Assembly (NCBI GenBank): GCA_963778375.1
Contig: CAVZTX010000006.1
Span: 62,001-126,000 of the forward strand
Origin: CAVZTX01 sp963778375
GTDB lineage: Bacteria > Chloroflexota > Ktedonobacteria > Ktedonobacterales > Ktedonobacteraceae
Direction of reading: 5' to 3'
Length of the DNA stretch: 64,000 bases
The notes beneath the pieces were generated by a model. It did not search any database and was not told the DNA's origin. It saw nothing but the letters and a program-made list of their open reading frames with translations. Positions 51,715 to 60,616 of the stretch are shown here, one piece after another (position 1 is the stretch's first letter; each line of letters begins with the position of its first letter). The position numbers were made by a program, and so were the translations under genes.

Positions 51715-53965
51715 CTATCTAATTGACTGTGTGGAGGTGGGATCTGAACGGCGCTCGTAGATTGCATTACACGTCAGCAGGGGTCTGATCTGGTATCTCC
51801 TGACTGAGAAGAGCATAAAAAAGTAATAAAGCACATCACAGGTCAATGTGCTCTGGTCAAGCAACTGCTCGCGAATCGATAGTACCTGTTGCCAGAGCTG
51901 TTCAGCCTCTGCATAGCGGCCTTGTTTCTTATAAAGAGAGGCTAAATTATTAAGACTGGTGCCGTATAGCGATGATAGAACCTAACTGCTGCTTAAATAA
52001 TTCGACAGTCTGGAGGAGAAGCTGCTCAGCTTCTGAATCCTTGTTCTGTTCATATAAATCATAGCGAGATCGTTGAGACTCTCAGCGGTATCAGGAGCCG
52101 GACCTAACAATTGTTCACGGATGGCTAGGGCCTGAAGGATCAGTGGCTCGGCTACATCCAGCGTTGTTGATCAGTATACATCGATCCAGATAGTTCATGA
52201 TCGTCGCTACCGATATGCAACGGGCCGAAGCTGGCGAATAGCCAGGGACGCTTATAATGCATATCGGCCTCTGTATAGCGGCCAAGAGCCTGATAAAGAT
52301 GAGCTAAATGGTACAGTGTTTCAGCGACAAGAGATGGACTACTACCCTGACTGCTGTACGCGGATCGCCAGCGTCCTGAGTAAGAACTGCTCAGACTCCT
52401 CAAAGCGAGCAGGCAAGGAACACCTCCCAGGGCAATAGCGTAGCGACTGTATGAAGCTGGTCAGGCTCGAAAAGCCGCTCATGGATCGCCAACGCTTGCT
52501 CCAAGTGGCTCAGCTTCAGTAAAGCGTGAGCGCTTATAAGATAGCGGCTCGCGCGATGGGAGATCCCTGCTTCAGGAAAAGCATGGTATGTTCTGCGATA
52601 AGGGAGGCACACACCTGGACTGTGGCAGATAGTATTCGCAGCGTTCCCAGTTGACTAACTCTCCGTTTGGGAAGGTAGTATTGACGGCTCGCATGTATGC
52701 TACCCACAGCTCATAGATCTCTTTGCTCATATTCTGTTTGAGAACAGCCTGTACTAGCCGGTGAATATCAGTACTCTTGTTCTGGCATCCGCTGCATAAC
52801 GAGTAGCTTATCAAAGGCCAATTGTTTCGTTCAATTCCGCGGATCGACGCACGTGCTGAGAGATGGGCTAAGATCGGCTGCTCCTTGTGTAATGATCTCA
52901 ATGGGGATGGCTCGGGGTGAAGGAAGGCACACAAAGACAGCAATCAGCGGCAGCGGACTGGTCTGTGCGATTTGCTGGAAAGAAAGAGTTCTCGTCGAGC
53001 GACCGAGTAGGGATAGTTTTCCTTATTCACAGAGCTTAGACGCTTCAAAAGCGCGGAAGGATAAGCCCGTAAAGAGTGAGATATTCGGAGATGCTACATT
53101 GCGTCTCTTCATATAGGCAGCGGCTTGGGAGCGCTAAGGGCAGCCATCCAGTAGCTTACAAAGCTTTGCTGCCGCTTCCTGTTCGTGCTCAGAAATCGTT
53201 TAGACCCCTGCTCTTCCCCAACTGTTTTACCTGACGCGCAGAAAGATAGACCTTCTTCATAGCTCAGCTTCTCCATCTCAATTTTTTTGATGTGTCTGCC
53301 TACTCGCTGTTGCGTGTTGTCAACAGAATTGAGCTGCCATCACGTAGCGATAAAAACTCGGAGACGGTGTCAATGTATCGGCATTGTCGAAGATCTAGAG
53401 CTATGATGTATGCTCTGCAGCCAGCGTTTGAACGCCTGACTACTCGTGCTTGATTTCGCTCTTCTTTCTCAGGCATATCCAGCAGATCGACATGGCACAT
53501 ATCGGCGATGAGAGACTCAGGAGTATCAGCACGTACCCATAAAACTGTATCTTAGGCATCACCTGCCTGTATGCATACTCTACGGTGGTCTGCGTTTTAC
53601 CAATGCCGCCAAGCCCACAGAGCGCACTGGTTTCTTTTTACTGAGACTTTTATGCATATTCGCGATATTTGCTCACGGCCCGTGAAGCGGAGGTTACGGG
53701 CGAACGGCACATTCCAGATAGGAGCCTGTTTCGACGATGCCCCAGGTCTCGACGGTTTTGCCAAGAGACTATACAGTTTTTCGAGGGTGGAACGATGAGG
53801 GACTGTCTTATCATGCTCCCAACGATGATTGCTGGAAAGTGAAATATGAATGTTGTAGGTGTGCACGATCTGATCAATGAGTTGTTCTTGGGTCCACCCC
53901 TTCGCCTTGCGTTCTTTTAGCAGGCCTTCCCCAAAGCTGAACGGCTCAGGATCGATGGTCGTCAT
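51715..53965 (-). pseudogene. XRE-NB-ARC-TPR regulator gene, heavily decayed
   Basis: The N-terminus (53965 downward) is an XRE-type HTH (LLKERKAKGWTQEQLIDQIV) with FARNLRFTGRE. Near 53625 the frame breaks and continues as LCGLGGIGKTQTTVEYAYR, the NB-ARC P-loop. Further frames hold MPEKEERNQARVV and GSSILLTTR. TPR units of the kinesin-light-chain type follow (AETLYHLAHLYQALGRYTEA; TSLNNLASLYKKQGRYAEAE). At least six frame changes and stops are seen. The intact type of gene is an STAND ATPase used in signalling or defence. Confidence 0.75.
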
Positions 53966-54115
53966 GTGTGACTCCATTTCAGGAGCAGTACTTACAGAAA
54001 CAATGCTCACTTATTTACCGCAAGATGGGAAGCGGCCAGAGAAAGAAGCAGTTTTTAATTGAGTAGAAATGCCAGTCAAATGACAGGTGAAGTGACAGTT
54101 TTTCCCTCGAAACAT

Positions 54116-54136
54116 ATTATAAGCTCACCTTATAAT
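54116..54136. promoter_or_regulatory. Inverted repeat upstream of the XRE gene
   Basis: ATTATAAG and CTTATAAT are perfect arms around CTCAC. A nearby TGACAGGTGAAGTGACAG direct repeat (54081-54098) adds to a possible operator region. Confidence 0.4.
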
Positions 54137-54357
54137 GAGGACAAGGGAGTCGATTAAGCGAGACTGCTCACGTAGAGTTCACTAGTTAGTTTAAGAGTGA
54201 TGGTTCCGTGTCTGAGTGGAATCGTCCATCGGTCATTTACTTTGTACAGTTTCTTTACGCATATTCTAAATGTAAAACATTTTTGCTTTCAGCAAAACAG
54301 CAACGAAAAGTCAAGAAAGCACGCTAGAAGACCTTTCCTTGGAAGGAGACCGTCACC
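54137..54357. other. Intergenic region before the paralogue cluster
   Basis: AT-rich, no gene seen. GGAAGGAG lies 8 bp before the next start. Confidence 0.35.
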
Positions 54358-54954
54358 ATGCCAGATGCAACAATTTTGTTACTTGGTAGTCTAGCTAGCA
54401 ATGTAGCTACTAAAACTGTTTCCCATGCAAAACTGGCTGAGGAAATCAGTAAAATTATGAGTGATCTTGGAGATCAGGAATTTAGCAATGCAAAAGGATC
54501 ATTAGCGAATGTAGCAAGTGCAAATGACAAACGGCTTCAACTGACAAATGCAGTGGGTCATTTGGAAACGGCTGCAAGCAACTTTGAGAGTGCGTACAAC
54601 CGCGAAGAGAAGAAATTCTGGGGCCCAAACTGGAAATTGCAAGAAACTTTGAAGCACAAACAGAGTATATGCTATGCAATGATAACATCCATTTATGCCG
54701 GTTTAGGAGAACGTGCTTTACTGCAAAAGTACGCCATTCTCTATCGTAAAGCTATTGCTGAGTACTTAGTTGCCAGTGACAGGAATATGAGAGACATTCT
54801 GGATCGAGATAAAGAATGGGAAGCAGCCAAAAAGTTTCTGACTGATCTCAATACTCCTCTAGAGGAGCTTAGTTACCTCCCTTCGTACCATTGGTCTACA
54901 GGCTCCTCAGGAGAGTCTCATTATCTGGGGCAAGGGATATTTAGTCATGACTGA
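54358..54954 (+). CDS. Unrecognised protein, paralogue A of the 54-56 kb cluster
   Basis: The 198-residue product has a mildly hydrophobic N-terminus (ILLLGSLASNVATKTVSHA), then LAEEISKIMSDLGDQEFSNA and a helical core HLETAASNFESAYNREEKK, ICYAMITSIYAGLGER. The gene at 55488 has the same plan and matching words, so they are paralogues. No known family is recognised. The helical ANxAxxxLxxAxxxFE pattern suggests a TPR-like or lipid-associated helical bundle. A strong GGAAGGAG site precedes the ATG. Confidence 0.7.
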   Translation: MPDATILLLGSLASNVATKTVSHAKLAEEISKIMSDLGDQEFSNAKGSLANVASANDKRLQLTNAVGHLETAASNFESAYNREEKKFWGPNWKLQETLKHKQSICYAMITSIYAGLGERALLQKYAILYRKAIAEYLVASDRNMRDILDRDKEWEAAKKFLTDLNTPLEELSYLPSYHWSTGSSGESHYLGQGIFSHD

Positions 54955-55042
54955 GTTGTCCAGGTCAAGCACCCGAAGCTTTCGTCGATGGGCTTGACCG
55001 CAATTGACTATGTTTGAATCCATTTAGAAAGGCAGGCTAACA

Positions 55043-55392
55043 ATGTTTGAATTTCTCTCTGATGCGCTTCATGCGCTTTTCGATCATGCCACAACTGCGG
55101 CTGATCTCCATAGTGCCGCCATCGATCACGCCTCAACACTAGCTGATCTTCACAGTGCCGCTTCCGACCATGCACAAGCTGCGGCTGATCTCCATAGTGC
55201 CGCCATCGATCACGCAAGCACTGCTGCGTCGTCTGCCCATGACCAGCTACCCACTTTGGCAACGACTACTATGGGTATCCAAGCAGAGAAGCATATTTGG
55301 AGGCCCAACGATTGTATGAAGACAAAAAGGCCCTTGAGGCCGCCGAATGGGCGCTCCACAATGCGAAGAGGGCTGCTGAGAACTCGAAGTAG
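55043..55392 (+). CDS. 14-residue tandem-repeat protein with apparent frameshift
   Basis: MFEFLSDALHALF is followed by about three and a half copies of DHAxTxADLHSAAI, encoded by 42-bp tandem repeats (about 55082-55235). The initial frame then yields unlikely basic sequence. A shift between about 55240 and 55271 gives THFGNDYYGYPSREAYLEAQ, RLYEDKKALEAAEW and ALHNAKRAAENSK ending at 55392, which looks genuinely coding. Either a real frameshift, an error, or programmed slippage is possible. It lies between the two paralogues; function unknown. Confidence 0.55.
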
Positions 55393-55487
55393 GTAAAAGC
55401 AGTGGCGGCGGTCTATCAAGTCGATCCTAGTGCAGAAGAAGCCACTGTCTCGAAAGGCACGTGCGACATCTGAAAGGGAGGTCTATC

Positions 55488-56168
55488 ATGTCTGTCATTG
55501 CCGTTTTGACAAGCCTTGGGAGTCTCGCCACGAGAGCTATTACCTCTGCCAACCTCGCACAACAGATTGATGCGCTCCTAGGTGATCTCGGAGAGCAAGA
55601 ATTTCGGAATGCACAACAGGCCTTTCGAGATGCACAAACAAGCAAAGCTCCTCGTCACGAACTCACCAATGCCATTAATCATTTGCAATCAGCTGCAACC
55701 ATCTTTGAGTCTAGGCAAAGAAGGATCAGTTCTTCCGACCTCTATTCAATCTATAAGGAAGACATGATTCCCCTTTTTGAAAAACAGTGCCTTTGCTATG
55801 CAACGATCGCAGCGATTTATGCAAGCCAGGGAGAACGTGAGTTAATGTTGACCTACACGCGCTTCTTTTGTGATACGTCTTATCTCTACCTGAGCTACAT
55901 AAAGAAAGGCGCCCAAGGACATCTAAGATATAAAGAAGGCTTTTGGAGTCATGTCTTAACCGATACTGTAGACGATGTAATATACAACATATTCACCAGC
56001 AAGAGAGAAAAGGAAAGAATACACAGAGAAGTGAGCAGAAAATTAGCACAGGAAGAGCTTGACCTTCTCGTGAAATGGAAGAGAGAAGCCCTCGCTTTTC
56101 TTGGCAAACTGAATGCGCCCATAGGTCGACTGAATGAACTTCCAGAGCGGGTCGATCAATTAGGGTGA
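55488..56168 (+). CDS. Unrecognised protein, paralogue B of the 54-56 kb cluster
   Basis: The 226-residue product begins MSVIAVLTSLGSLATRAITS, ANLAQQIDALLGDLGEQEFR, and matches paralogue A in LGSLA, LGDLGEQEF, LTNAINHLQSAATIFES and CYATIAAIYASQGERE. It has an additional charged helical segment (SKREKERIHREVSRKLAQEE) at about 172-192. AAAGGGAGG precedes the ATG at 55488. No known family is recognised. Confidence 0.72.
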   Translation: MSVIAVLTSLGSLATRAITSANLAQQIDALLGDLGEQEFRNAQQAFRDAQTSKAPRHELTNAINHLQSAATIFESRQRRISSSDLYSIYKEDMIPLFEKQCLCYATIAAIYASQGERELMLTYTRFFCDTSYLYLSYIKKGAQGHLRYKEGFWSHVLTDTVDDVIYNIFTSKREKERIHREVSRKLAQEELDLLVKWKREALAFLGKLNAPIGRLNELPERVDQLG

Positions 56169-56341
56169 AGTACTCTGCGCAGAGATCGGTGGGGGCTTCT
56201 ATGCAACCCGTAGCGACTAAAACACGACAAGAGAAAGTCACAGAGCAGAACGGAAGCGTTCTCATGCTTTGCGAAGCTCCAAACTTGCGGGGAAACATGC
56301 GTTATTGTGCTTGTGAGGAAGTTGCTTGCTCTTCCATCTGT
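56169..56341. other. Gap between paralogue B and the IstB remnant
   Basis: No gene seen. Confidence 0.35.
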
Positions 56342-56498
56342 GTGCGCTGAGAAAGTGGTAGGACTCACCGACAAACTCAAGGATACGTTCTTTGCTTGTT
56401 AGCCGGTCCAGAATTGCAGTTGTCATGCTCTCGTCGCTAAATATGGAGTTTCAGTCAGCAAAGCACAAATTGGTGGTGATGATGATAGACTTCCACTG
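56342..56498 (-). pseudogene. IstB-like transposition ATPase remnant
   Basis: Reading the minus strand gives QWKSIIITTNLCFAD, an in-frame stop, then SIFSDESMTTAILDRLTSKE and RILEFVGESYHFL. This is the C-terminal end of an IS21 IstB-type ATPase (compare IITSNLPF and the GESYR end known for IstB). Only about 50 codons remain. Confidence 0.7.
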
Positions 56499-56516
56499 AT
56501 TGTGGAACCCCTGCCC

Positions 56517-57398
56517 TTAGAATATATCCCCTCCTGATGCGATATAACACTGCGGGTCAAAGAAAGGTGCGGACGAGGTTGAAACGAACGTGTCAACGTA
56601 GCGAATGCGAAACCCTCGTTCGAGCAATGTGGGCAGGCAAGGATGGGGACCAGACATCTCAATACGTATTATCTCTGCCTCCTGCAAAGCCCATTCCACC
56701 GCAGCCAATACACAGGCAGTTGCATTTTCAGGAGTATTGGCCCCTATAGGTCCGAGCGTACAAGCCAGTGGATCCCAGAGAGTTCCCGCACCTAATCGTA
56801 TATATCCGTAGCCAATGGTTTGTCCTTGACGTTGGAACCATAGCGGGACGGCACGTTGCTCACGTACCCAGAAGAGGTGATCTTCAGGACGCGAGCGACC
56901 GCTGATTTGTGCGTCCCAACGTATCAAGGCGGGATCAGCAGGGTCGGCTTTGATAACCTCTATCTCAGAAACTCTATCCCATGCTTGTGTTGGCTTTTGT
57001 AGGCGAAGTGCGAAGTGGGGCCATTTGGGGCGCATTCCGGCACGGATATAGAGGGCAAGGGCGCGGGGATCGCTTGAACTGACGGTGCAATGAATATGCT
57101 CATCTTGTGGTAAAACCGTGTGTAGCAGTGTTTTGCCAAGCTGGCCAGACTGGTGAGATGGCCAGACGAATAGATCGGTGAGAAAGGAGATGTTTCCCCG
57201 CGTGATGGCTCCCGCGAAGGCGAGCACTTTGTCATCTTGCTCCGCGACGTACAGCTTTCCTGTTTGAAGAACATGCTGCAAATAGGATGGTGGATCGCCC
57301 ATGGGAGGTGGTTGCGTGCTATCAAGCACCTCATTTTGATAAAATACCTCGTATATGGCTGGTAGATCGGTTTCATGTGCCGGGCGAAAAATTGGCAT
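56517..57398 (-). CDS. GNAT-family N-acetyltransferase
   Basis: The 293-residue product begins MPIFRPAHETDLPAIYEVFY, and has KLYVAEQDDKVLAFAGAITR, FLTDLFVWPSHQSGQLGKTL (acetyl-CoA loop) and ALALYIRAGMRPK. This is a GNAT fold in the first about 140 residues. The second half (about 150-290) looks like a diverged second GNAT domain. The substrate is unknown. Confidence 0.8.
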   Translation of the reverse strand: MPIFRPAHETDLPAIYEVFYQNEVLDSTQPPPMGDPPSYLQHVLQTGKLYVAEQDDKVLAFAGAITRGNISFLTDLFVWPSHQSGQLGKTLLHTVLPQDEHIHCTVSSSDPRALALYIRAGMRPKWPHFALRLQKPTQAWDRVSEIEVIKADPADPALIRWDAQISGRSRPEDHLFWVREQRAVPLWFQRQGQTIGYGYIRLGAGTLWDPLACTLGPIGANTPENATACVLAAVEWALQEAEIIRIEMSGPHPCLPTLLERGFRIRYVDTFVSTSSAPFFDPQCYIASGGDIF

Positions 57399-57419
57399 GG
57401 TGCAGTATCCTAAACATTT

Positions 57420-58484
57420 TTAGGGAATCACATTTGTATGCTCATCGATTGAGAGCACAAAGCGAGCCAATAGCTCAGCGATCTCGTCGAGGTCTTTGAG
57501 CGAAACGACTTCTGATGCAGTATGCATATAGCGGCTAGGAATATTTACCAGCGCGGTTGCTACGCCCGCCCGTGTAAGACGAATCGGGTCGTTATCCGTA
57601 CCGGTATGTCCGGCCTCTGGATCAAGCTGGTACGCTATGCCAGCCTCGTTCGCTGCATCGATTAGTAACTGGTACACTCGTGGGTTCACGAACCCACCAA
57701 TGGTCAACGCAGGCCCTCCGTTTAACTTTATTTCGCCAATCTCATGCTTGGAGGTCTCTGGATGGTCAGAAGTCCATATCGTATCAACCGCTATCGCAAT
57801 CAGCGGATCGACGCTGTAGGCACTCGTGGCGGCTCCACGTCCACCTACCTCTTCCTGAACGGCCGAAACGAAATAGACGCTGGCTTTCAGCTTCTCTCGC
57901 TGCTCATGCAGGCGACGCATGGCCTCAACGATGGTGAATATGCCGGATTTATCATCAAGTGCTCGCGAGACCACAAGATTCTCACGTAGGAGTTCAAGCT
58001 GAGCCGCACGAGTAGCAATGCTTCCTGGAGAAACAAACTTTAGAGCTTCTTCCTTACTAGAAACGCCAATATCAATCCACATCTCCGAGAGTTTTGGCGC
58101 TTTCCCCCGCTCCTCACCATCCATCAAATGGACACCCTTGCGCCCAACGACGCCGAGGATCGGTCCCAAAGCAGTATGAATATGCACACGTTCTCCTGGC
58201 AAGGTGGAGGGGTCATAGCCACCGATGGGGGCAAAATAAAGAAAGCCCTGTTCATCAATGTAGCGAATGAGGAATCCCAATTCGTCGCAATGCGCTGTGA
58301 GCATGATGCGAGGATGACCAGTGGGATTGAGTGCGGCAATCACATTGCCATGCACATCGGTGCGTACTTCATCGGTATAGTGTTGTATCTCTTCGCGAAT
58401 GACTTGCTGCACAGGCTGCTCGAAGCCAGAGGGGCTTGGAGTGGCAATCATGCGACGTAAGAATGCTAGGCGGGACTCGTCCAT
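57420..58484 (-). CDS. M42-family aminopeptidase
   Basis: The 354-residue product is a dinuclear-metal aminopeptidase of family M42 (glutamyl aminopeptidase/TET type). Motifs are TPSPSGFEQPVQQVI, LTAHCDELGFLI (metal His), ALDDKSGI (bridging Asp), AVQEEVGGRGA (catalytic Glu), and HTGTDNDPIRLT and MHTASEVV near the end. AAGGAG precedes the ATG at 58484. It is cytoplasmic and degrades peptides. Confidence 0.92.
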   Translation of the reverse strand: MDESRLAFLRRMIATPSPSGFEQPVQQVIREEIQHYTDEVRTDVHGNVIAALNPTGHPRIMLTAHCDELGFLIRYIDEQGFLYFAPIGGYDPSTLPGERVHIHTALGPILGVVGRKGVHLMDGEERGKAPKLSEMWIDIGVSSKEEALKFVSPGSIATRAAQLELLRENLVVSRALDDKSGIFTIVEAMRRLHEQREKLKASVYFVSAVQEEVGGRGAATSAYSVDPLIAIAVDTIWTSDHPETSKHEIGEIKLNGGPALTIGGFVNPRVYQLLIDAANEAGIAYQLDPEAGHTGTDNDPIRLTRAGVATALVNIPSRYMHTASEVVSLKDLDEIAELLARFVLSIDEHTNVIP

Positions 58485-58637
58485 AAGAAATGCTCCTTCG
58501 AAGGACAATGCAATTTATTTCTTGACTGATACTACCATTTCCGTTACAGTGGTGGCAACAAACCATGGAATGAGGGGTGCCGCAATGCCCAACTCCTGTA
58601 TCGTGAGATCAAAGCCGCCGGATATACTAGGGAAAGA

Positions 58638-59079
58638 TTGGACGTAGGTCGCTTTATCGCTCCCTGGAGATCCCTCAAAGGCCAGGTCCGTAAGTTCAAG
58701 TTGGTCAAGCCCAAGCCTGACCTGCTGATCCATCTGATGAAGGGAAGAAAAAGTGTCCTCCCACGGCTCTGCAGGTCGCCCACTGGATCACCTTTAAGGA
58801 GGAGCAGCGACTCGATTGGTAAAAAGCTTATCTGGCCCGTCTCTGTCAGGCTGACCAGGAGATTGCGCAGACAGCGAACTCATCCAGAGCTTCACGACCA
58901 TGCTACGCGAGCGGCAAGGTGAGCAGTTGGACGCCTGGCTCAAGCTAGTCAAAGAGCAGGGAGTGGCTGAACTGCAAAGTTTTGCCCAGGGGCTTGAGCG
59001 GGACTACGAGGCCGTGACGCTCCAATGGAGCCAGGGGCCGGTTGTGGTGGCTATTGTGCTATTCTGGCTGGGGTTGTAA
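58638..59079 (+). pseudogene. ISL3-family transposase remnant
   Basis: Fragments in changing frames read SLKGQVRKFKLVKPKPD, VAHWITFKEEQRLDW, AYLARLCQADQEIAQTAN and then MLRERQGEQLDAWLKLVKEQ, LQSFAQGLERDYEAVTLQWS. The last parts fit the C-terminal region of ISL3 transposases. The DDE part and inverted repeats were not found, so the copy is dead. Confidence 0.65.
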
Positions 59080-59097
59080 AAAACATGAGAGCTTCTT

Positions 59098-59559
59098 TCA
59101 ATTCACATTCCCACGCTCCACATACCGTTTCATCATCTCCAGCAGCCGTCCACTTTCACGGCGAATAGTGCTGACAACAAGAGGCTGCGCGGCCCCAAGG
59201 ATGCCATGGAGGGTAAAAGTGACTTCGCGCATCACATGCGTCGCCTGCCCATCGCTTCCAGTCGCTTCAAGCGCATAACGAACGCGCACCTCCAGCTTTC
59301 CGGTCAGCAGCAGCGCTTTTACCGGCATGGATTGCTCAAAAGTGATCCGTTCAGGCAGATTGAACTCAGTGATCGAGCCGCGCATTGGGCCATCGGCATA
59401 GGTTGTGCCGACACCCGGTGACACGGGCGATACCTGGGTCATTCCACCAAACACCCTTGAGCCAGGCAGCCAGCGATCATAGTGAGCGAGATCGGCAATC
59501 AGGTCAAAAATCGTCTCGCGCGTGCCATTGATATCGGCAGTAACTCGTAACGAGGGCAT
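59098..59559 (-). CDS. SRPBCC family protein
   Basis: The 153-residue product MPSLRVTADINGTRETIFDL... has the START-like polyketide-cyclase plan (IADLAHYDRWLPGSRVFGG, then PERITFEQSMPVKALLLTG). It binds a hydrophobic ligand by family knowledge. GAGGGG precedes the ATG. It lies directly downstream of the MarR-type gene, so it may be its regulated target (inference). Confidence 0.78.
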   Translation of the reverse strand: MPSLRVTADINGTRETIFDLIADLAHYDRWLPGSRVFGGMTQVSPVSPGVGTTYADGPMRGSITEFNLPERITFEQSMPVKALLLTGKLEVRVRYALEATGSDGQATHVMREVTFTLHGILGAAQPLVVSTIRRESGRLLEMMKRYVERGNVN

Positions 59560-59654
59560 CTATTTCCCCTCTCTTCCGGTTTTTCAATAAAACACTGCAT
59601 AGTGTAATGTTCTGACACAGTTCATAATAAACCCTCTCGCTTGGACACCTCGCC

Positions 59655-60155
59655 CTATGATGCTTGACGTATGTGGTCAGTCTTGCTCGTCTCTTGGTGG
59701 CTTGTCTGTTGTTCGTCAGCCTCGATGATGGACGCAATCTCCTCAAGCGCGTCAGCTACCGCGTCTAAGTGCTCTGGGTCCAGTTTGGTCATGATGTGTC
59801 GCGCCCACTCTTGGTTGAGGGAATAGATCGTCCTGAGAACTTCTGCTCCTTGCGGCGTCAGTGCCAGCAACTGGGCACGTCGGTCAGCTGGGTTCTCCTG
59901 GTAGACAATCAGACCTTCTGTTGCCAGAACATTCGCGACACGCTGCACGCTCTGACGAGCCTGACCCATATTCCGCGCGATCTGCGCGACCGTCTGCGGC
60001 TGATCGCCGACTCGACCAAGCACTTGCCACCTGGCGCTACTTTGGCCGATGGATCGCGTCAGCCGATCGCCGTTGCGCATGAGCAACCCGTTGATCCAAA
60101 AAATGCTTAACGCGAACCGGCTCAGGGGATCGTGTGGTCTTCCTGTTAACTCCAT
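59655..60155 (-). CDS. MarR-family transcriptional regulator
   Basis: The 166-residue product from ATG 60155 starts MELTGRPHDPLSRFALSIFW and contains the winged-helix core SSARWQVLGRVGDQPQTVAQ, IARNMGQARQSVQRVANVLA and the wing LIVYQENPADRRAQLLALTP. MarR dimers repress by binding palindromes. A perfect 12-bp-arm palindrome lies directly upstream and overlaps the promoter, strongly suggesting autorepression. The frame reaches 60275, but the promoter/operator lies inside that extension, so 60155 is preferred. Confidence 0.85.
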   Translation of the reverse strand: MELTGRPHDPLSRFALSIFWINGLLMRNGDRLTRSIGQSSARWQVLGRVGDQPQTVAQIARNMGQARQSVQRVANVLATEGLIVYQENPADRRAQLLALTPQGAEVLRTIYSLNQEWARHIMTKLDPEHLDAVADALEEIASIIEADEQQTSHQETSKTDHIRQAS

Positions 60156-60160
60156 AGCAA

Positions 60161-60189
60161 GAGGATACCATATTGACAGCATACTGTCA
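60161..60189 (-). promoter_or_regulatory. marR-type gene promoter, probable leaderless start
   Basis: On the minus strand TTGACA (60189-60184) and TATCCT (60166-60161) have a 17-bp spacer. The -10 ends 5 nt before the ATG at 60155, so transcription should begin at or near the start codon. Confidence 0.6.
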
Positions 60190-60195
60190 ATATGG
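60168..60195. promoter_or_regulatory. MarR-type operator palindrome
   Basis: CCATATTGACAG and CTGTCAATATGG are exact reverse complements around CATA. The element covers the -35 box and part of the spacer. Confidence 0.75.
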
Positions 60196-60604
60196 TGATC
60201 TTGGCTCTGTGAAGAAAAGAGCCCATATAGTGCTGAACCTGATGTGGTGTTAGATGGCCTGTTGTGGAGGCTCAATGATGAGAGGGCCGTCGCTGAAAAC
60301 GAGTATCGCAGATTTCTGCAATCTCACGGATAGACATGTTTGGCATTTCCACGCGCAGGTCACGATCAACTGGCGCATAACTGGCGGCAGGCTCCGCGCC
60401 GTTTCCTGTGGCTGTTTTCGCGGTCTGGAGGCGAAGAAGCTGACCATGCCCTGCTCATCGTAAGTGTCGGCTATTCGCTCCAGGCTGGTACGTGGCTCAC
60501 CTGTCTCTTGTGCCCGTTGAATAGCAGGATCACCGAAAAGGACGACGGGGCGCAGCAACAAGCATCATATGACGAGGTGTCCAGCTGTAGAGCATAATAT
60601 GTGA
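60196..60604. other. Intergenic region before recX
   Basis: A frame at 60250-60561 (minus) has protein-like stretches (MSFLFGD-type words such as VVLFGDPAIQRAQETGEPRT) but no start site and an awkward end. I cannot identify it. Otherwise nothing is seen. Confidence 0.35.
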
Positions 60605-60610
60605 TATACT
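60602..60610 (+). promoter_or_regulatory. Extended -10 promoter of recX
   Basis: TGATATACT (extended -10) ends 6 nt before the recX ATG at 60617. No ribosome site fits in between, so a leaderless mRNA is likely. Confidence 0.5.
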
Positions 60611-60616
60611 ATCTCC

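Noticed and set aside
55082..55235. Tandem 42-bp repeats considered as a CRISPR array
   Set aside because: The units are contiguous, have no spacers and are in-frame coding repeats.
60250..60561. Minus-strand frame of 103 codons
   Set aside because: Some protein-like words, but no start site or recognised family; probably decayed sequence.
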